The notes under the pieces are model-generated. The model saw nothing but the letters and a program-made list of their open reading frames with translations. It ran no database searches and had not been told where the DNA came from. Shown one piece after another: positions 61,280 through 64,000 of a stretch of 64,000 bases of DNA. The DNA is from Branchiostoma lanceolatum (lineage: Eukaryota; Chordata; Leptocardii; Amphioxiformes; Branchiostomatidae): positions 42,173,697-42,237,696 of the forward strand of contig NC_089722.1 of NCBI RefSeq assembly GCF_035083965.1. The letters run 5' to 3'. Position 1 is the first letter of the stretch. Each line of letters begins with the position of its first letter. The position numbers and the translations under genes are program-made.

Positions 61280-61860
61280 GTTGATAAGTCACTGAATAAA
61301 AAGTCTCAACATATGCCAAGTACACAACCAAGTGTTTCATTCCACCGACGTTTCGGTGACCATCTGTCACCTTCCTCAGATCAATGCTGACTGGTTGACT
61401 TCGTACTGCAGCTCAGACAGATGTCGTTGGACGACTCAGTTTTGAAGGCAGATGTTTTTGATAAAAAGACTAGAAAAAGGCCAAAAAATTAGCAAATTCA
61501 TCCATTCATATTTTACAAGTGGGTGCACTCAGGTCTCAAGCTTGACATGTATTGCAAGTTCCCTGGAACAATACACAGATATTCAATCAATAGTATTACA
61601 CAAGTTGGTGTGGCCCTTAGACATTGAACGATAACAGAAACAAATTTTTTTCATCGTTCAATAGTTTCATCAGGCCGGTAAGTCACCGAATAAAAAGACT
61701 CTTTGTACACAACCACCTACTAGTACTAGTAGTGATTTATTCCACCAACGTTTCAGTGACCATCTGTCACCTTCCTCAGGGCAGTACTCACTGGTTCACT
61801 TCGCACTGCAGCTCTGTAAAGTGTCACTGCTTTTGTCTTCATGTACTACATGAATTTGCA
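61280..61860 (-). repeat. Two copies of an interspersed repeat with hammerhead-like core
   Basis: Two copies contain, on the minus strand, CTGAGGA, a GGTGAC/GTCACC (or GGTGAC/GTCACT) hairpin and GAAACGTC (61347-61379) or GAAACGTT (61747-61779). A related copy is at 9265-9415. Such blocks are compatible with Penelope-like element termini, known to carry hammerhead motifs. No RT/GIY-YIG frame is nearby. Confidence 0.4.
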
Positions 61861-62159
61861 ACGCTAGGGTCAAATTTACAAAGCGGGTCCTGCCCAGGTA
61901 CTTTGCGGGAACGAGAAATATGATATAGAAGACAGCAAAGCACACAAGAAACGTAAAAATTACTCCATACTATTAGATTATGTATATTCTTGATATGCAT
62001 TTTTTATTCGTTATTCCCTGAAAGAGCCTGGTCGGTCCCCGCCTTGGAAATGTGACCCTAGCATAACAGACCACATGAAGAATAGCTAACAAAAATGTCA
62101 AGCTGATTGTGGATTCAAATAAAGCTAAAGTCAAAGTTGAATTAGGGCCCCCAAGCTAT

Positions 62160-62472
62160 TTTGCAATGAATAAATAAATACTAGTTAATAATCATATCAA
62201 TATAAACACAGTCTACTGAAGCCAGCTCAGGGGGAATCACCATCTCAAATTTCAAACACTTAATGCTAGGACAGATTCATACAAGCATGCATTTTTTCCA
62301 TGCACCATTCCACAGTGGAATGCTCTGCCTGGCACCATTGTGACGGCTCCAACAGTCGAGTCTTACCGTGCCAGGCTGGAGGCCTGCCCGCCTTAGCCTG
62401 GAACCTCCCCCCCCCCCTACTTTGCGCCTCGCGGGGTTATATGGGGGTATGCAAGATGATGATGATGATGAA
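62160..62472 (+). mobile_element. LINE 3' fragment with GAT tail (fourth unit)
   Basis: Equivalent of 9540-9838 at the same intronic position before C6orf89-like exon 4, ending in GATGATGATGATGATGAA. Shared by the first and fourth copies. Confidence 0.8.
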
Positions 62473-62491
62473 ATATGTGTGTCCTGCACAG

Positions 62492-63873
62492 CTGTTCTCG
62501 ACCCAGAAGGAGTTCCTGACGTCAGGAGTTTGTGACTTCCACTGCAGCCTGAAGAAGTCCCTGTCCACCGCACACCCCTCCGTGCTGCTGTCTGAGACAC
62601 AGGACAGGGCAGACTGGCACGCTATGTGGTGTCAGTCTAGCTTCTGTTTAATCTGATAAATCAACTTTAGTATGATAACACAGGGCAGACTGGCACGCTA
62701 TGTGGTGAGTCCAGCTTCTGTTTTATCTGATAAATCAACTTTAGTATGATAACACAGGACAGGGCCGACTGGCACGCTATGTGGTGAGTCCAGCTTCTGT
62801 TTTATCTGATAAATCAACTTTAGTATGATGACACAGGACAGGGCCGACTGGCACGCTATGTGGTGAGTCTAGCTTCTGTTTAATCTGATAAATCAACTTT
62901 AGTATGATGACACAGGACAGGGCAGACTGGCACGCTATGTGGTGAGTCCAGCTTCTGTTTTATCTGATAACTTCAACTTTAGTATGATAACACAGGACAG
63001 GGCAGACTGGCACGCTATGTGGTGAGTCCAGCGTCTGTTTTATCTGATAAATCAACTTGACACTCAGACAAGTATGATGTTGGGATGTGCTCCTCATCTT
63101 ATAGCTAAGCCCTGAGAAAAGGAGCAGACAGGCTATTGCAAGACATTGCAAGTTCATTGTAAGAAAAAGAACTTGCTTGTGTGAAAGGAAACTGTTAGTT
63201 TCGCTGAAGTTACATGTGTACTTCTTGCCGTAAGCCACAAGGAAAGCCGCAGATGGGGTACTGAATCATCCCCTTTCTTGGTTTCTCTGCTCCCTCTCTT
63301 GCTGACCAACAAAAATACATGTGCCTACGAATGTAAAACTTGGAAGCATGACCTACAAGAAGTGCACCTTAATTCATATTCCTCAATGCAGAACCACCCT
63401 CGTTAAACCAGGACCCCATATCGCTCCACGTTACATCGCTCGCGAAAGGGGAGCGATGTAACGTGGAGCGATATGGGGTCCTGGTTTAACGAGGGTGTGC
63501 AGAACCAACATCTAGTAATGCCCAAAAAAAAGCAGTTACTCAAACAACTGGATATGATTTTGGAAAGGAAAGGAAACCCATATCCAGTTGTTTGAGTAAC
63601 TGCTCTTTTTTTGGCGTATCTTATTACCTGGATGTCTAATCTTCATCTAGTAATAGTACTGCTGGTAAGGAAGAAATCCTAGTTGTGCTTGAGGAACCTC
63701 TAACAGTAACTCTGTGTTTGATGCTTTACAGGAGGAACTGCGAGCATGACGGGGTGAAGCAGATGCGGAAGTTTTACGGGACGCGGCCATACTTCCTGCC
63801 CCCCATGGTCGAGTCTCAGGACTCCAACTGGGTCTTCGTGTCGAAGGGACAGAACATCAAACACTTCGTGCCG
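62492..63873 (+). CDS. Fourth C6orf89-like copy, exons 4 and 5 visible; continues beyond the right edge
   Basis: Exon 4 (62492-62628, LFSTQKEFLTSGVCDFHCSL onward) and exon 5 (63732-63873, NCEHDGVKQMRKFYGTRPYF onward) are open and keep acceptors. The first exon 4 end has a changed donor (GTGTCA for GTGAGT), but several tandem copies of the exon end behind it keep GTGAGT. Exons 1-3 are not found upstream in the window, so this copy may be 5'-truncated like the second. It shares the LINE fragment and both foldback insertions with the first copy. Confidence 0.7.
62607..63030 (+). repeat. About 79-bp tandem array of the exon 4 end plus donor
   Basis: GCACGCTATGTGGTGAGTCC with its upstream GACAGGGCAGACTG and downstream TTATCTGATAAATCAACTTT recurs about six times at steps of about 78-81 bp. 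Each later unit supplies a donor, but only the first is attached to the whole exon 4. Confidence 0.9.
63395..63643. mobile_element. Pair of foldback insertions (63395-63497 and 63520-63643)
   Basis: The same two elements as at 10364-10607, with the same target duplications (TGCAGAAC; CATCTAGTAAT). The terminal repeats of the first are essentially perfect. Confidence 0.85.
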
Positions 63874-63879
63874 GTAATT

Positions 63880-64000
63880 ATCACTCACTCACTCTCACTG
63901 ACTCACTCATGCACTCACTTGCTCACTCACTCACTCACTCACTCACTCACTCGCTCACTCACTCACTCACTCACTCACTCACTCTCTCACATACTCACTC
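63880..64000. repeat. CTCA microsatellite after exon 5 of the fourth copy
   Basis: Tetramer CTCA run, as found after exon 5 in the other copies; cut by the window edge. Confidence 0.9.

Overview
The window reads as chordate genomic DNA, most likely a lancelet (Branchiostoma). It has short phase-matched exons with GT-AG introns, vertebrate-like ADPRH and C6orf89 homologues, an expanded family of death-fold and HEPN NACHT-LRR receptors, and many LINE, foldback and minisatellite repeats. No bacterial or viral gene was seen. Every gene model below was spliced by eye. The three receptor models and the complete C6orf89-like model each add up to a whole number of codons.

Layout, left to right. (1) 147-6313, minus strand: the first five exons of an ADP-ribosylarginine hydrolase (ADPRH); its 3' end lies off the left edge. 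Its introns hold partial copies of its own exons and a large inverted duplication. (2) 7265-11743, plus strand: a complete seven-exon C6orf89/BRAP-like gene of 346 aa, divergent from ADPRH, with a seven-unit 134-bp tandem array that duplicates the start of exon 3. (3) 15702-23483, minus: NLR1, a HEPN (CXorf38/DZIP3-type)-coiled coil-NACHT-LRR gene of 1349 aa. (4) 26795-28572, plus: a 5'-truncated second copy of the C6orf89-like gene. (5) 33282-40866, minus: NLR2, a DED-basic linker-NACHT-LRR gene of 1115 aa with a LINE in its last intron. (6) 42128-43188, plus: a third, broken C6orf89-like copy. (7) 46631-51858, minus: NLR3, a Death domain-NACHT-LRR gene of 1061 aa with a 2.1-kb minisatellite just upstream. 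(8) 54-62 kb: repeat-rich DNA with nested inverted repeats and a split LINE. (9) 62.2-64 kb, plus: a fourth C6orf89-like copy running off the right edge.

The locus is therefore a tandem segmental duplication. The unit is [C6orf89-like 3' exons, plus] - [64-bp minisatellite] - [spacer] - [108-bp minisatellite] - [NLR, minus], present three times with a fourth beginning. The NACHT-LRR part is almost constant between units, but the N-terminal signalling module differs in each (HEPN, DED, Death) and is joined through phase-1 introns. LRR differences concentrate in the beta-strand residues expected to face a ligand. This looks like a small factory for new intracellular innate receptors: constant switch, variable sensor surface, swappable effector. 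In all three NLR genes the apparent stop codon after the LRR exon lies inside the 5' splice site, and splicing adds a conserved 20-22 residue tail.

Limits: homology calls rest on recognising protein motifs, splice sites were judged by eye, and no search or transcript data were available.
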